Assembly: GCA_037892935.1 (NCBI GenBank)
Contig: JAYXKI010000003.1
Span: 2,542,001 to 2,606,000 of the forward strand
Source: Phlebopus portentosus
Lineage: Eukaryota; Basidiomycota; Agaricomycetes; Boletales; Boletinellaceae
DNA length: 64,000 nt
Reading direction: 5' to 3'
Position numbers and translations under genes: made by a program
Shown here: positions 11,409 through 22,928 of the stretch, piece by piece
How the letters are laid out: each line of letters begins with the position of its first letter
Position numbering within the stretch: the stretch's first letter is position 1
Notes under the pieces: generated by a model
Seen by the model: only the letters and a program-made list of their open reading frames with translations
What the model was told of the DNA's origin: nothing
Databases searched by the model: none

Positions 11409-13517
11409 CTAATAACACGGCACCTCAGGGGCATCATTCTGCAGATGCGAAACGGATGAGAATGATATCAGCCTGAAATTTCAGAGTTACTCGTACCTGA
11501 CGGATGAAAGTTAGCATATGACAAGTGATGTAACCTTTTGCCATGCCTGCGCCGGCGTAAGCATAAAGGTACTGCCATTTGCGCTTAAACGCTTCGAATT
11601 CTGCGCGATTGTTCTTCAGCGCTGGGAAGTCTTTCGTAATCAGATCCTGCGTCAGGTTCTTTTCCAAACGGCGTCCCCATTCGCGCAGTGTGCGAGGATA
11701 GTCTGAAATTAGGACGTAGATCATGTGAGTGGATAACTCCTAGCCGGCAAGCGCCGAAAACTTACGAGCAGCATGGTTCTCCACTCCTTGAAGAGTGAAG
11801 CGACCTTGCGAGGCTGAGTGCGCAGCTGTAACCAGTGCAGTTGCACTGGGCAGACACGAATTCGGCCACATGTAGCGACGGATGAAATCTTCCGGTCTGT
11901 AAGGGTGGAATCGTAATCAGTATCGTTCTCAAAAATTTCGGAATAAGGCGACAGGTGATGACACCGGGTGTTGCCACTTAGGGTGACACTTACTGATAGG
12001 CCGAGAAACGAGACTCTGGGAAAGTCGAAGACGTTACGACGACCGTGGCATTGTCGGGTTTGAGAGCCCAGTCGATGATGGAAAAGTATGTGTTGTAGTA
12101 CTATACCAAGAGGGTTACTAATCAGCGCGTTTTCCGTGTAGAGAAAGTTGTGGTGCTTACTTTGGCGCCAACATGCTGATAGAAGGAAGCAAAGGTCGGT
12201 CAGCAGATCCGATAGGATACGAAGGGAAAGGTTTTTACCTCGACCATTTCAATACTAACGAAGGCATCGAAGGCCTTTTCAAACTCAGGCGGCAGTTCGC
12301 GATAATCCATGAGGTGAACACGAATGCGGTCTTCCAAGCCCGCCTCCTTGATGCGTTCCTCGGCAAGGCTCTTCTGTTCTTTCGACAGCGTGAGGGTATC
12401 GACTTCGCAGCCAAAAGAACGTGCAGCCTAATCAGGATAGATAGCGATCAATTAATTACTTCGTCCGGCAATAGAATAGAGTCTTTGACGCTAACCTCAA
12501 TAGCGAGTCCACCCCAGCCAGAACCGAACTCGAGGAGACGGTGACCGGGCTTAACTCGAGCCTTCGTGAGGACATGATGGAGTTTGCGCCGTTGAGCTGC
12601 CTCCAGATCACCTGGCTGAGGACCGAAATCAAGGTCACCTCTAACGCCACCTTCGGCATCGCTCCAGAGTGCGCAAGAATACATCATCTCCTTGCTCAAG
12701 AATGCCTAAGAGAAGACGTGCGAAAACCGTCAAAATTTGCGTGAACAGACAAAGTCATGCCCTCACCTTGAATAGCTCGTTTGACTGGTCATAACTCGCG
12801 ATGGCGTTAAGGCGTGCTTTGGATTTGGTCTGACCAAGAAACGCAATCGATAAACCACTGATAGCTGAAACTACTCGGTTTATAGTTGACGATAAATTGG
12901 ACATCCCGACTTGATTATCGAGCCAAAGCTGTGAAACACCGATCGGGCAAGGCAATTAGCCTTCTCAATTCAATACAACTCAATATCGACACTTACATCA
13001 AACACAGCCTTTAAATCGGAGACCTGCACGTCGCCGATCATGTATGCCTCGGAGACTAGAAAAGTATAAGTTATTGCGTGAACGAAGCTTGCACGTAGGA
13101 TCTCACAGCCCAAATCACTAGAACTGGATGAACGAACGGAAATCAATAATTGCCTGAGTGCTCTGATGACAAATGGGTCTTACAGGAGCACGCGACTCCA
13201 GAATGTGTCGTTAATGACCGTAAGATGGACGTCATTTCCGCCTTCAGTTCGCTCGCCGAACTCGAAGACCTTGTCCTTGTCGATGATAATCAGGTGTCCA
13301 ACGGTGATAGCAGATTCAAGGACTGCCACAAGAGACGATCGGGCTGTTGGACAACAGATATAAGAGTTAGAATATAATTTCATGACGTCGAAAGACAAAA
13401 TGAAGATGCATTACCAAAAGATATCAACCACTCTCGCGGCCTCGGTAGAGACACAGACAAAGAGGGCACAGACGGAGGTGATACGATGCCGATGGAAGTA
13501 GACACTGCAGCACCCAT
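11409..13517 (-). CDS. Cyclopropane-fatty-acyl-phospholipid synthase family methyltransferase
   Basis: SAM-dependent enzyme that adds a methylene bridge (or methyl) to cis double bonds of phospholipid acyl chains. It starts at ATG 13517 (MGAAVSTSIGIVSPPS). The N-terminal family segment (GHLIIIDKDKVFEFGERTEG) is followed by MMYSCALW, the SAM-binding loop LLEFGSGWGGLAIEV, then LSKEQKSLA, VSIEMVE, the MWPNSCLPS segment and a C-terminus read as CHMLTFIRQ-NDAPEVPCY after a 58-nt intron (11439-11496), ending at TAG 11409-11411. The C-terminal pattern REND-x-PE is typical of the family. No membrane helices are evident, which argues against sphingolipid C9-methyltransferase. It is transcribed away from the delta-9 desaturase, which would supply its unsaturated acyl substrate. 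Confidence 0.88.
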
Positions 13518-14416
13518 GACGAACAAAAGCTGAATTCTACGAAGAACAGATGGAGGAGAGTTGGGAGGAAAGACGTAGCAGATGATTCGACAGTGGGAGG
13601 GAAAAGAGGGGAAAACAGAGCTAGTTATATAGGCGATCGGAAATGGATGCCCACGGCACGAATCCGCGCATGAAGAACAGATGCTCTTGTTAACATTGGA
13701 AATGTAGCTGCGAGAGGAGTGTGACTCGGAGAATCACAATAGGGCTCGGAGCCTGTTTCAAGGGACTACGCGACTAAGTTTGCTCCATGACAAAGATCTA
13801 ACAATCTAGAAGAGAAGCAGGCTTCGTCAAGAACCAAATGTGGAGGCGAGGCGAGTTCCGTTCGCATGCATATGGACGTAAGCAGCCCTGAGCCTTCATT
13901 TTCGGAGGAGTTTCAGGTCAGGTCTGTACAGGTCCGTGTAAGCGAGAATTTTTTTAAAAAAAGCGGCGGTGGCGGCATGAGAATCTCCAAGGACGGGTTC
14001 CCGAGGCAAGCGACCGAGTTACACCAGAGGGAGACATACAGAATGCGTGTGAGAATGTAAACTCGCAAGAGTAGCATTTAGATCGGTGTTTGCAATGATC
14101 AAAGTCTATTCAGAGTTACAGCGTGGCAGCCACGCTTGTTGATGCCTGCCATTTTTGGATGCCATCGGATCGGGAAATATGGGGTTCGCTTGAAATGAAA
14201 TACAATTAATTAATTTGCATACATAGTCTCCGTAAGGTGTCTGGGGACCCCGCGTCATTTTTTTTCGCACCCTGACGCGGAGGCAACTCTGTTCACTCTT
14301 ACCGGATTATCAACATTTTGTAAAGCAGGCGACCACCGTCTCTGAACCTTTAAAAATGGCAAATCTACGGCGTTATAGCCAATTTCTGTGTCAGTGTGTC
14401 CCTTTGGGAGAAGTGT
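13518..14416. promoter_or_regulatory. Shared divergent promoter region of CFA synthase and desaturase
   Basis: An 899-bp intergenic region between two outward-facing lipid genes, expected to carry both promoters. No coding potential was recognised. There is a T-run near 14260 and GC-rich GACGCGG/CCCGCGTC-type words at about 14248-14281; no specific factor site can be named. Confidence 0.5.
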
Positions 14417-16318
14417 ATGTCCGCTCTTCTTCGTGCTCGACTCGTCATGTCTGCGACGACTACCATGCCGGCGCGAACATTGTCCAAGACTGCTACAACT
14501 ACCGGTTCGATTCTGCTTCCGTCTAGACAGAAACCTTCAGCGGAGACACATTCAAGGCCTTCTACGCCGTCTCTACATGCCACCGCTTCTCGTCCTGGTG
14601 CTACTCTCAAAAAGCTCACCTCAGAGATTCGCTGGTTTAACCTCGGCGTAGTTACAATTACGCCGCTTCTCTCTATCTATGGACTTTGTACTACGAAGCT
14701 CTGTAAAGCAACAATTGTGCTCGCCTTTTTGTGCTACGTTGTTAATATGTTTGGTAAGCCTGATCGAAATTTACTGGTGTTCTGCTCGCGTTGAACTATC
14801 TTTGCTTAATTAACTTTGATGTAGCAATCACTGCTGGTGAGTTATCGGAACTTCAAGTCTTCCATAAGATTCCGTGTTGACGTCGTCCGTGACAAGGTTA
14901 CCACCGTCTATGGTCCCATCGTTCATACAAAGCTTCCATCCCATTGCAGTACTTCCTGGCGATCGCGGGTGCAGGCGCAGTGCAAGGAGCAATCAGATGG
15001 TGGGCTCGAAATCATAGGTCTCATCACAGGTCAATATCTTCCCTGGAGCGGCTAATCTTGTTTGACTACTTGAATGATTCGCGCCCGAGCGTACACTAAC
15101 TCTAACTTTTTTTTCCGTTCAGGTACACGGATACCGATCTAGACCCGTACGACGCTCGGAAGGGCTTTTGGTATACTCACATTGGCTGGATGCTTGTCAA
15201 GCCCAAGATTACTCCTGGAAGATGCGATGTCCGTGACTTGTCGCAAAATAAGGTCGTACAATGGCAGCGCAGGTACTATTTCCCTTTAGCACTCGTCACA
15301 GGCATTCTAGTCCCGTGGTTCATCCCAGGATATTTTTGGGGCGATTGGCGTGGTGGGTTGTTCATCGCAGGTTTTGCTCGCATTACCATGACGCACCACG
15401 TGAGCACGTACTCTCAAATCTGAATTCGTCGAGCAAGGAATGTTGATTCGTTTTGCACTTCTCAGTCCGTCTTTTGTGTGAATTCCCTTGCTCATTGGCT
15501 GGGGGATTCCCCGTATGATGACAAACATACCCCTCGCGACCATCTCTTAACGGCAATCTTAACTCTCGGGGAAGGCTATCATAACTTTCACCACCAGTTT
15601 CCCATGGACTATCGGAACGCCGTCAAGTGGTATCAATATGATCCAACAAAATGGATGATCTGGGCCCTCGCGCATCTAAGACTTGCCTCGCATCTGCAGA
15701 GGTTTCCCGAAAACGAAATTCGCAAAGGACAATTGGCGATGTCACTAAAGAAGCTTAAGGTAGAGCAGGATTCAATCTCTTGGCCGACCAAATCCGACGA
15801 CTTGCCCGTGATCAGCTGGGAAAGCTGTAAGTAATAATGGATCTAAAGCCGCATTCAACGTTCTTACACTTCGACTTCTTTTCTTCTTGTGCTTCTGTCA
15901 AACGCCTATCAGTCAAGGAAGAATCGCGAACACGGTCTCTCGTCCTCGTGGCCGGCTTCATACACGACGTATCAGAATTCGTGGACCGGCATCCAGGTGG
16001 ACGCGAACTCCTGGAGAAGTCATTAGGAACAGATTGCACCGCCTCTTTTTTCGGTGGAGTCTATGAACACTCAAACGCAGCCCACAACGTGCGTCTCCGG
16101 TTCTTATTCGTGTTTCTTTTATCATTAAGGGGTTTACCGCTTCCGTGGTGGCGCTCTTTATTACGAAGTAGCTTAACGACTGATTATCTATCACCCTGTA
16201 GCTTCTTTCAACCATGCGTGTAGGAGCGTTGCATGGTGGCCTTGAGCAAGTCGATCCGAACGCGATAGCCCCCGGACAGAGGCTCTATATTGCCGAATCT
16301 GTTGCGTCTACGCGCTAA
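14417..16318 (+). CDS. OLE1: Stearoyl/acyl-CoA delta-9 desaturase with C-terminal cytochrome b5 domain
   Basis: ER-membrane di-iron desaturase that inserts the first cis double bond into acyl-CoA. The three histidine boxes are visible after splicing: HRLWSH, HRSHHR (RNHRSHH) and HNFHH ([15 protein letters not shown]). Other family segments are [34 protein letters not shown] and [14 protein letters not shown]. After SWES the C-terminal b5 domain follows, with [14 protein letters not shown] (HPGG haem site). Ending [14 protein letters not shown] at TAA 16316-16318. Start at ATG 14417; the first ~80 residues are Ser/Thr-rich and precede the first membrane segment. Introns at 14754-14824 and 14837-14896 leave a 12-nt exon (14825-14836). 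Another ATG at about 14446 is in frame, so the start is slightly uncertain. Confidence 0.93.
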
Positions 16319-18021
16319 ACGCCACTTGAGGACGTTTCGATCGTACGGAACTGTCATTCTTGGCTCTTCTCTAACATCTTCCGAATAGCAGACTTCGACT
16401 TCCCTATCCGAAATTATGCGGGGGGAGACTTCCATGTAAATATTACCTTGTACTTTCTACGCTGGGCGTTCCAGGGCGTACGAACGCCTTTGAATAGTTT
16501 TAAAACAGAATACTCACTAAGACAGAACGTTTCTTGCCGTGTATAGATTCTATGTCACTGAAGTTCAAAGCAACCCGAGATTACCGACCATGAATGGATT
16601 AAGATTGAAGCGGAGCTTAGATCTTTGTGTAAACAGAAATGCCCCGAAGCCACATGTCCAGTTACATGTTATACAACTTTCTGCTTTCTGCGACACTAGA
16701 ACCCATCGTTATAGGCAGGCACGATACTGAATCTTTCTGGTGGTTCCGTCGTTTGGGTAGGGACTTAACAATCTTGTGTTAATTAGAAGCGTCATCGGTA
16801 TCAGCCCGCAGTAGTCCATACCTATGGAGCACGGGATATCACCAGTCATTGGCACATCATGAAGAGCTCGAAATATCTCATCGCTACATCAATTCAAACC
16901 GACAGCGTCCGGACTAGAACCAACGTGAACAACCTGTGTGAAGAAAACTTGCGCGTTCTGGAACAGCCAAAGGATACCGGAAATACAATATGAATATACA
17001 GACTAGCACTGGCCGATAACTGCACATGCTCGAAATGACATGTCCTCATGCTCATCCTGAGTACATCCTGCCATGTCTCGCCTCCTCTGTCTGAATTCAC
17101 ACGCAGGCTATTTCACTCTCCCACCATCAATTTACGCAACCCGCCGAATACCAAGCCGAGTCTGCGGATCTATTATTCTTGGGACCTCAGACGTATACCG
17201 TCAATCATAATCGTAACATATCGCAGATCTGAAGGCATCATGCATCTTCAGGTCCACCTCATAGACTGACGCCTTCAAATTCAGACTGCCAGTTTGTCGC
17301 TCATCGTCTAGAATGGTATCATCTACTTCTCGGCACCAGCTCATGTTTATAAAATTGGGCTTTTGATGAATTCGCGTAGCCTTTCATATCGAAAGTACGT
17401 TATGATTCGGAGCGGCTCTCGTCTGCTTTCCTCAATGACAAATAAGAATTCATCTTGGTGTTTTCACAGAAATACATATACATAGTTGTTGGCCATAAGA
17501 AGGCTCTTCGGAGGTAATACAAAGAAGCGCGTGTTTTGAAGGAATGGGGTCCCTTGCTAGACTATTCCCGTTCATGCATTTTCAGTGCATTCCCCGAACG
17601 GTGACTGAGACGCATTAGAGTTCACCGTAAATGTAGGCTAACGGCGAAGCAGTGCTTCGATGATCTGAACCTCCTTCCGAGTCCGAAAGCATAATAACTG
17701 AATCCCAGAATCATTCTCTTATCGACACCAAATCAAAGCGCGCAGGGGACTTACTCCGTGAGCAAAGTAAAGACTCCATATTCTTTGGGATTCTGGCATT
17801 TAATCGGCATCTCACGCTCACCTTGGCCCGCGAGAAAAAGGGGGCGATGGAAAGGTAAAAAATTTCGTCCACAAGCATATCGATACACGGAATTCCCAAA
17901 AGACGCGCCAAACGTAGTGCTAGCGCACGGCAGCTCCCCGAGTCCGATTCGCCGAATTCCTATCCAAGCAGCTTCTCATGAGGTGAAATTCAGCCCTGGG
18001 TTGCAGAACCTCAACTCAGTA
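16319..18021. other. Gene-poor stretch, no recognisable gene
   Basis: About 1.7 kb downstream of the desaturase. Open frames are short (the longest about 100 codons at 17758-18069, basic and without known motif). The desaturase 3' UTR and terminator should lie in the first few hundred bases. Nothing else can be supported. Confidence 0.5.
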
Positions 18022-18429
18022 TCAACGCATGGCGCATTTCGCCAAAAGACCGCGAGATTGAGCCAATGAGACGGAGGTCTCACAACTAAGATGCGATAGC
18101 GAACACGCAATTATTACATATGTGCAGCTATTCTCCCCTTTACATGATCCAAGCAAATGACAGAAGATGCCAAAGGTTTCTATAATCAAGGGTATGAATG
18201 TCAAATTACATAGTGAGCCATGCTCCTGGAGCTGCAGTGTCAACTGGCTTGATCTGCTTTGTGACAATCGTGGCTGCTCGTCTCTCGCCAAAAACATCAG
18301 GAGCACTGTGTAACCTGCTTTATTAACCGAGGCACAGCCCTTTATCATCGACATCAGCATGGGACCTCCGCAAAGCACAACGACTACTGGGACAAGTTGG
18401 TTTAAACAGGACGCTGTCGCTGGGCGCAC
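18022..18429 (-). pseudogene. Possible fragment of a DUF6533-type fungal membrane protein
   Basis: A minus-strand open stretch reads LVPVVVVLCGGPMLMSMIK followed by GYTVLLMFLARDE. This order, a hydrophobic helix, an MxMIKG word and then a ...LLxxLxRDG-like word, resembles the C-terminal half of the multi-pass DUF6533 proteins common in Agaricomycetes. No matching N-terminal exons were found immediately upstream and the RDG motif is altered to RDE. It could be a relic of such a gene or chance similarity; the call is tentative. Confidence 0.22.
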
Positions 18430-18778
18430 ACCTAATCTGTCACTTACATCGATTCCGGACAGTAAAAGGGGCAGATGTCAGAACGCTTTGTAAGATATCA
18501 CCAAAATAGATCAAAAGGCATAATTATATAGCTGACGGTTCGCGGATCAGTATGATTTTACCCCCGATCCCTATCAAAGCGATTTTTATCAACAGGCATT
18601 AACGATCTGCAGTTTGTTTTAAAAGCACCGAACCATGCACAGGACCAATATTAATGTGTGCGCCATTCATATGCGACAAGGGTCGTCAATTATCTCTGTA
18701 GTACTCGTACTCTTCGCAGTAGAACTGAAGATGTAAGTCAAGTGCTGGCGAGAAGTTGAGTGAAACGAACACGATCAT

Positions 18779-20797
18779 TCACACGTTGAACGTACTACAG
18801 AATCTGTGGGAGAGGTATGTCCGAGATCCACCCAGTGTAATTGGCGACGAACATTGAGGGAAGCAAGAAAGGAATTCGTGTAAGCTTCATCAATATTCAC
18901 GTTAGCCAATCGACTCGATAGTATTTTGAGCCCGCGACGTACTTCGCCCTAATACGAAAAAGAAGCAAGTGTAGACAAGTGTCCCAGGGAGCGTTGATAT
19001 CTACCGGTTTCTTCTTAGTGTCGTTCCCGCACACGAGAATATTAATGAAAAAGTTCACCGTGATGAATGATAAAAGCGCACAAAGACTAGAAGACAAGAT
19101 CAGAACAGGCTTCACATTAAGTCGGACTAGACTTGCCTCGACCAAAACCCTATAATGATATTATGAGTGGCAGATATCGTATATCTGCTAACGAACTTAC
19201 CAGTATTCAGAGAAAATACGATGAGTCTCCTAATTATATTGTCTCCTCTGAAGTAGTCCCATGAAGATCAGCTTAATCAGGTCCAATCAAAGGCGCGAAT
19301 ACCTCCGCAGTCCTGTTCTAGTTTTGTGGAGCAAGGCCGCCATTGATACCGCGATTGACACATTCGAAGCAACCGCGACAGCGTTTACGGACCTCGATAG
19401 ATTCTAGTGGCACGACGTCAGGTACTACTTTCAAGAGTAATCAAACCTCTATTCGTATTTCATACCTTCAAAGATTCCAATTCCGTGAACGTCGATAGTT
19501 GTAACCTGCTCGAACACGTTAGACCACCAATTAACGAACAAAAACGTATCGACTGAGCACAAACGCTTCGAAGGTAAAAGCTAAACATAGATCGTCTGCG
19601 ATGTGAGACCTTTCCCAGGAAGGTAGGAAATACTAGCTTCTCACCTACTGAAAGGCCTATGGAGCATGCAAGTAGCGTCAGAAAAGATCATCAATGAATG
19701 ATACAGCTTTCTACCAAATTCTGCTAAGACCAGGCAGGCCTACAGTCACGATATGAAATTTTAGACTCAGGAAGCAGATGAACCAAGACACTATCATACC
19801 AACAGCCCTGTCAAGGGTAGCTTCCTCCCGCTGACTGAAGTTCTGTCATTATTGGAAGATTGCGCCCTTGGGTTTGACGAGACAGGGACTCACGTTGGTG
19901 AATGCGATAGGTGAAGAAGCTTTGAAACCGGGATCAAGTAAGTGATCAGCATTCCATATTAGCCTATTCAATTTCGATGCCGAGGAAGAGTGACTGAACA
20001 ACATCTGATGTATTCACCTTTGTACCAAAAGGCCCAAAAGACCCTGAAATAATTCTTAGCTTCATCACTCAGTCCTTCGAACATGTGGACCATAGACACT
20101 CACATTAAACAGAACTTCAATCTTGAAGCATGTCAGAAAACATCACGAAGGATTTACGAAGGCCGTCTTTGGTGAAGGCACTTTCACTTACGACGAGACT
20201 CCTGCCGGTCGGAGGAACGAGATGAAAGCGGTGGGTCGTTAGAAGGAAACCTCTAAGACGGAGACTAGACAAGCAATGATCTGCGCACCAAACTAGGTTG
20301 CCAAGGGCCGCCGCGTTCGAGAAGTTAATTACAAGGTAGTCGTACACTGCAGTAATCCATGAGGATCGGGTTTTAGACGGTGAGGCATTAAGAATATGAC
20401 ATTGAATGGATCAATTAGATCCAGGAAGCTGAGAAACCAGGCGCAAAATTACTGACGCATGTGCATAATCAAGACTTGGTGGGCACTGTCGCAGAAGAAA
20501 ACTGCAGTCACCTGCAAAGAGTCAATAGACTTTTCAAGACAGATGAAGGCACAATTCGCTCGCCAAAAACTTCAAGAGCCACGCGTCACGATAGTGAGTA
20601 AAATAATGCCACGTTTGCAGGATGGATGCTATACAAAAATCAGATGAAAGCCCGCCCCAAATCGGTATACTAAGGCCATTTGCTTGCCTCCATAGAGTCT
20701 GAATTTTCAGTCTCGCTGAGTACCATAAGCGATCAGAGAAAGAAATCGAGCGCACACCCCGGCGACAGATACCCCAATATACATGGCTCCCATTCTA
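18779..20797 (-). CDS. DUF6534-like multi-pass membrane protein, many small exons, possibly decaying
   Basis: Successive minus-strand pieces match, in order, the layout of fungal DUF6534 membrane proteins of unknown function: MGAMYIGVSVAG; ASILQTWHYFTHYRDAWLLK; VTAVFFCDSAHQVLIMH; LYDYLVINFSNAAALGNLVW; IEVLFN; GLLGLLVQ; FFTYRIHQ; AVASNVSIAVSMAALLHKTR followed by TGLRR; RRLIVFSLNTG; SLCALLSFITVNFF; YTNSFLASLNVRRQLHW. Stop read at 18779-18781. Most joins use good GT..AG borders, for example GTCAGT within codon 1 of LYDY and GTAAGT after NTG. The join FL/VT needs a GC donor (GCGAGC, 52-nt intron), and the joins after LVW and NTG could not be resolved cleanly. The gene sits in a repeat-bearing, gene-poor island. 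It is either a fast-evolving real gene or a recent pseudogene. Confidence 0.5.
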
Positions 20798-21378
20798 TAC
20801 GGATCACCAAACTGAGCTGGCTTCTCAAAGCTGACGACAAGCACTTACGTCCCGTCTATTGCCAGATGGCCCGAATCCGGTTGATGAGTATACGTCTCAG
20901 CCATATCTTGTTGGCCGAACATACACACTAGGCAAGTAGTAAAGTCACAAACAGGACGACCAGGACCGCCCGTCGGTAGGGAGCCTGAAGGAGAAAGCAA
21001 CCAATACTGACGTCCCATGCCTAATTACATGTAACGAATCGAATCGCTTGGTGAAATCGCACTGCCGATCACGACGGAAACTGCCATTGGAAATTCGATG
21101 AGAAATCCACGAAGAGAGTCGGACTAAAAGAAGCCAAGACTTTGATACGTCTAGAACTGAGATACATCAATGCAGAATTTTGGCTAAGTTTCAGTCTTCA
21201 TCGGTGACGGTGACTCATTCAAGCCCAGTGTTCAGGAGAATTGAAAGTTATTTCTTTGCTCAGTTAGAGTGGTTATGTAACTTATATCACGTGGGTTACC
21301 CATTAGTCAGATTTCAGTGACTGGTGCTGGCTTACATATAACTGGCAACTTAGAAGGCCAGGAACCGATTTTGTACTG

Positions 21379-21959
21379 TACTATCATAGAACCCCTCTTT
21401 TCAATTCCGGCCTCCTGCACTACAACTCAAGGAATTAGCCTAAAAAAAAATCTCACAGGCTCAGTACTATTTTAAAGCATGCTTCATGTATATTTGCTCA
21501 GAATAATTTTATTTATTTTTGTGAGCTCAGTATCTGTGAGGTACCCCTCTTTTCAAATTCAGTCACAACGAGTTGAGGAGAAAGGATGTGCTGTATACAC
21601 CTGACTTTCTCATTTGCCTCTCTGCTTGAAATTATTATACGCTGATACTATGCAATGAAGACAACATTTCTGTGACTTTTTGAGACTGAGAAAGTGATAT
21701 GGCGCATTGTCCGGGACAATGGCATCAATGCAATGACAAGGAGTGACAATGCACATGCCTCTTTGGCCTTGCATTTCGATGTTCAGTCAATTTTAATGCA
21801 CAGTTGGAATTTTTCACCAGGAAAAGCTGGCGGCTGTTCTTTTACATGCAGAATGTATTACCTGAAATTTTTTCAGGATGATTTTAGCTGGTGTTGAGCC
21901 CACAACACGGATTTGAAAAGAGCGGGAACTTGAAAAGAGGGGTTCTACTAATGATAGTA
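21379..21959. mobile_element. Short non-autonomous element with terminal inverted repeats (MITE-like)
   Basis: The left end reads TACTATCAT then AGAACCCCTCTTTTCAA; the right end is its reverse complement (TTGAAAAGAGGGGTTCT then ATGATAGTA at 21930-21959) with a 4-base insertion. A further direct copy of ACCCCTCTTTTCAA lies at 21543-21556, and a second partial inverted copy TTTGAAAAGAGCGGG at about 21912-21926. Multiple subterminal copies of one word are typical of transposase-binding sites. No transposase is encoded. A clear target-site duplication was not established, so the exact ends may be off by a few bases. Confidence 0.55.
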
Positions 21960-22172
21960 TTATATTCTTGATGAAAATTGTCTAATCTGTGCCAGGTACA
22001 TAGTTCTGTTTCTCGTCTTCATTTCTTTCTCATTTTACTTATGCTTGTAACGACATCTACTAAGGAAGCTCGGCTTGAGAATGTTGACTGGCAAGGAGAA
22101 CGACACTGGAGAAACTCTAGACCTTTGGCATCAATAGTGATAGAGTAATGAAGGTACTCATTGTCCTGTCCG

Positions 22173-22928
22173 TTACTGCCTTTTTCATATGTATTGTCAC
22201 TCGCGACTTCTGTGATTTTTGTCACACAGAACACCTCAAAATATAAAGATCACCATATCTCACTCAATTCTTGACCGTTTTGCATGATCTAAGTTGCTAA
22301 ATTCATAGTTTTAAGATATGTTTCAAATTCCAACAAGGATGAAGAGAAATAACCAAAGAATGAGTGAAATATGTCACAAAAGGCCGATTTTAGACACTTC
22401 CTTCATATGCATTTTTTCCTGCCCTCAGACTGGGTGCTACAACAACCTAGACTGCATCAGAGTGGTGCTATTGGCATAATATGAATTTACAGGCATCAGC
22501 TTTCCTAAGAATAAATTTATTTTGAGGTCTGGGGGCCCTTGAGAAAAGGTAGGTTTGAGCTCAGCTCAGACATGTATCAAACCAGCAGATACAATGCAGA
22601 ATACAGCTCAAAGTCAGTCTGTAAATTTACAATAAAGCAATTATATCATTTTGGACTTCCCTGTAGGACTGTAGCACCCAGTCTGAGGGCAGGAAAAAAT
22701 GCATATGAAGGAAGTGTCTAAAATGGGCCTTTTGTGACATATTTCACTTATTCTTTACTCATTTCTCTTCATCCTTGTTGGAATTTGAAACATATCTTAA
22801 AACTATAAATTTAGCAACTTATATCATGCAAAACGGTCAAGAATTGAGTGAGATACGGCGATTTTTATATTTTGAGGTCTTCTGTGTGACAAAAATCATA
22901 GTGACAATACATATGAAAAAGGCTGTAA
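22173..22928. repeat. Large inverted repeat (foldback), arms about 260 bp, loop 230 bp
   Basis: Left arm 22173-22440 and right arm 22671-22928 are reverse complements. The inner end is perfect over about 40 bases (22400-22440 against 22671-22711). A 44-base stretch nearby has only 2 differences. The outer end near 22173-22230 pairs with 22880-22928 apart from a deletion of about 10 bases in the right arm. The loop (22441-22670) has no recognised coding content. A transcript would form a long near-perfect hairpin. It may be a foldback transposon or a head-to-head duplication of a repeat unit. Confidence 0.85.
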
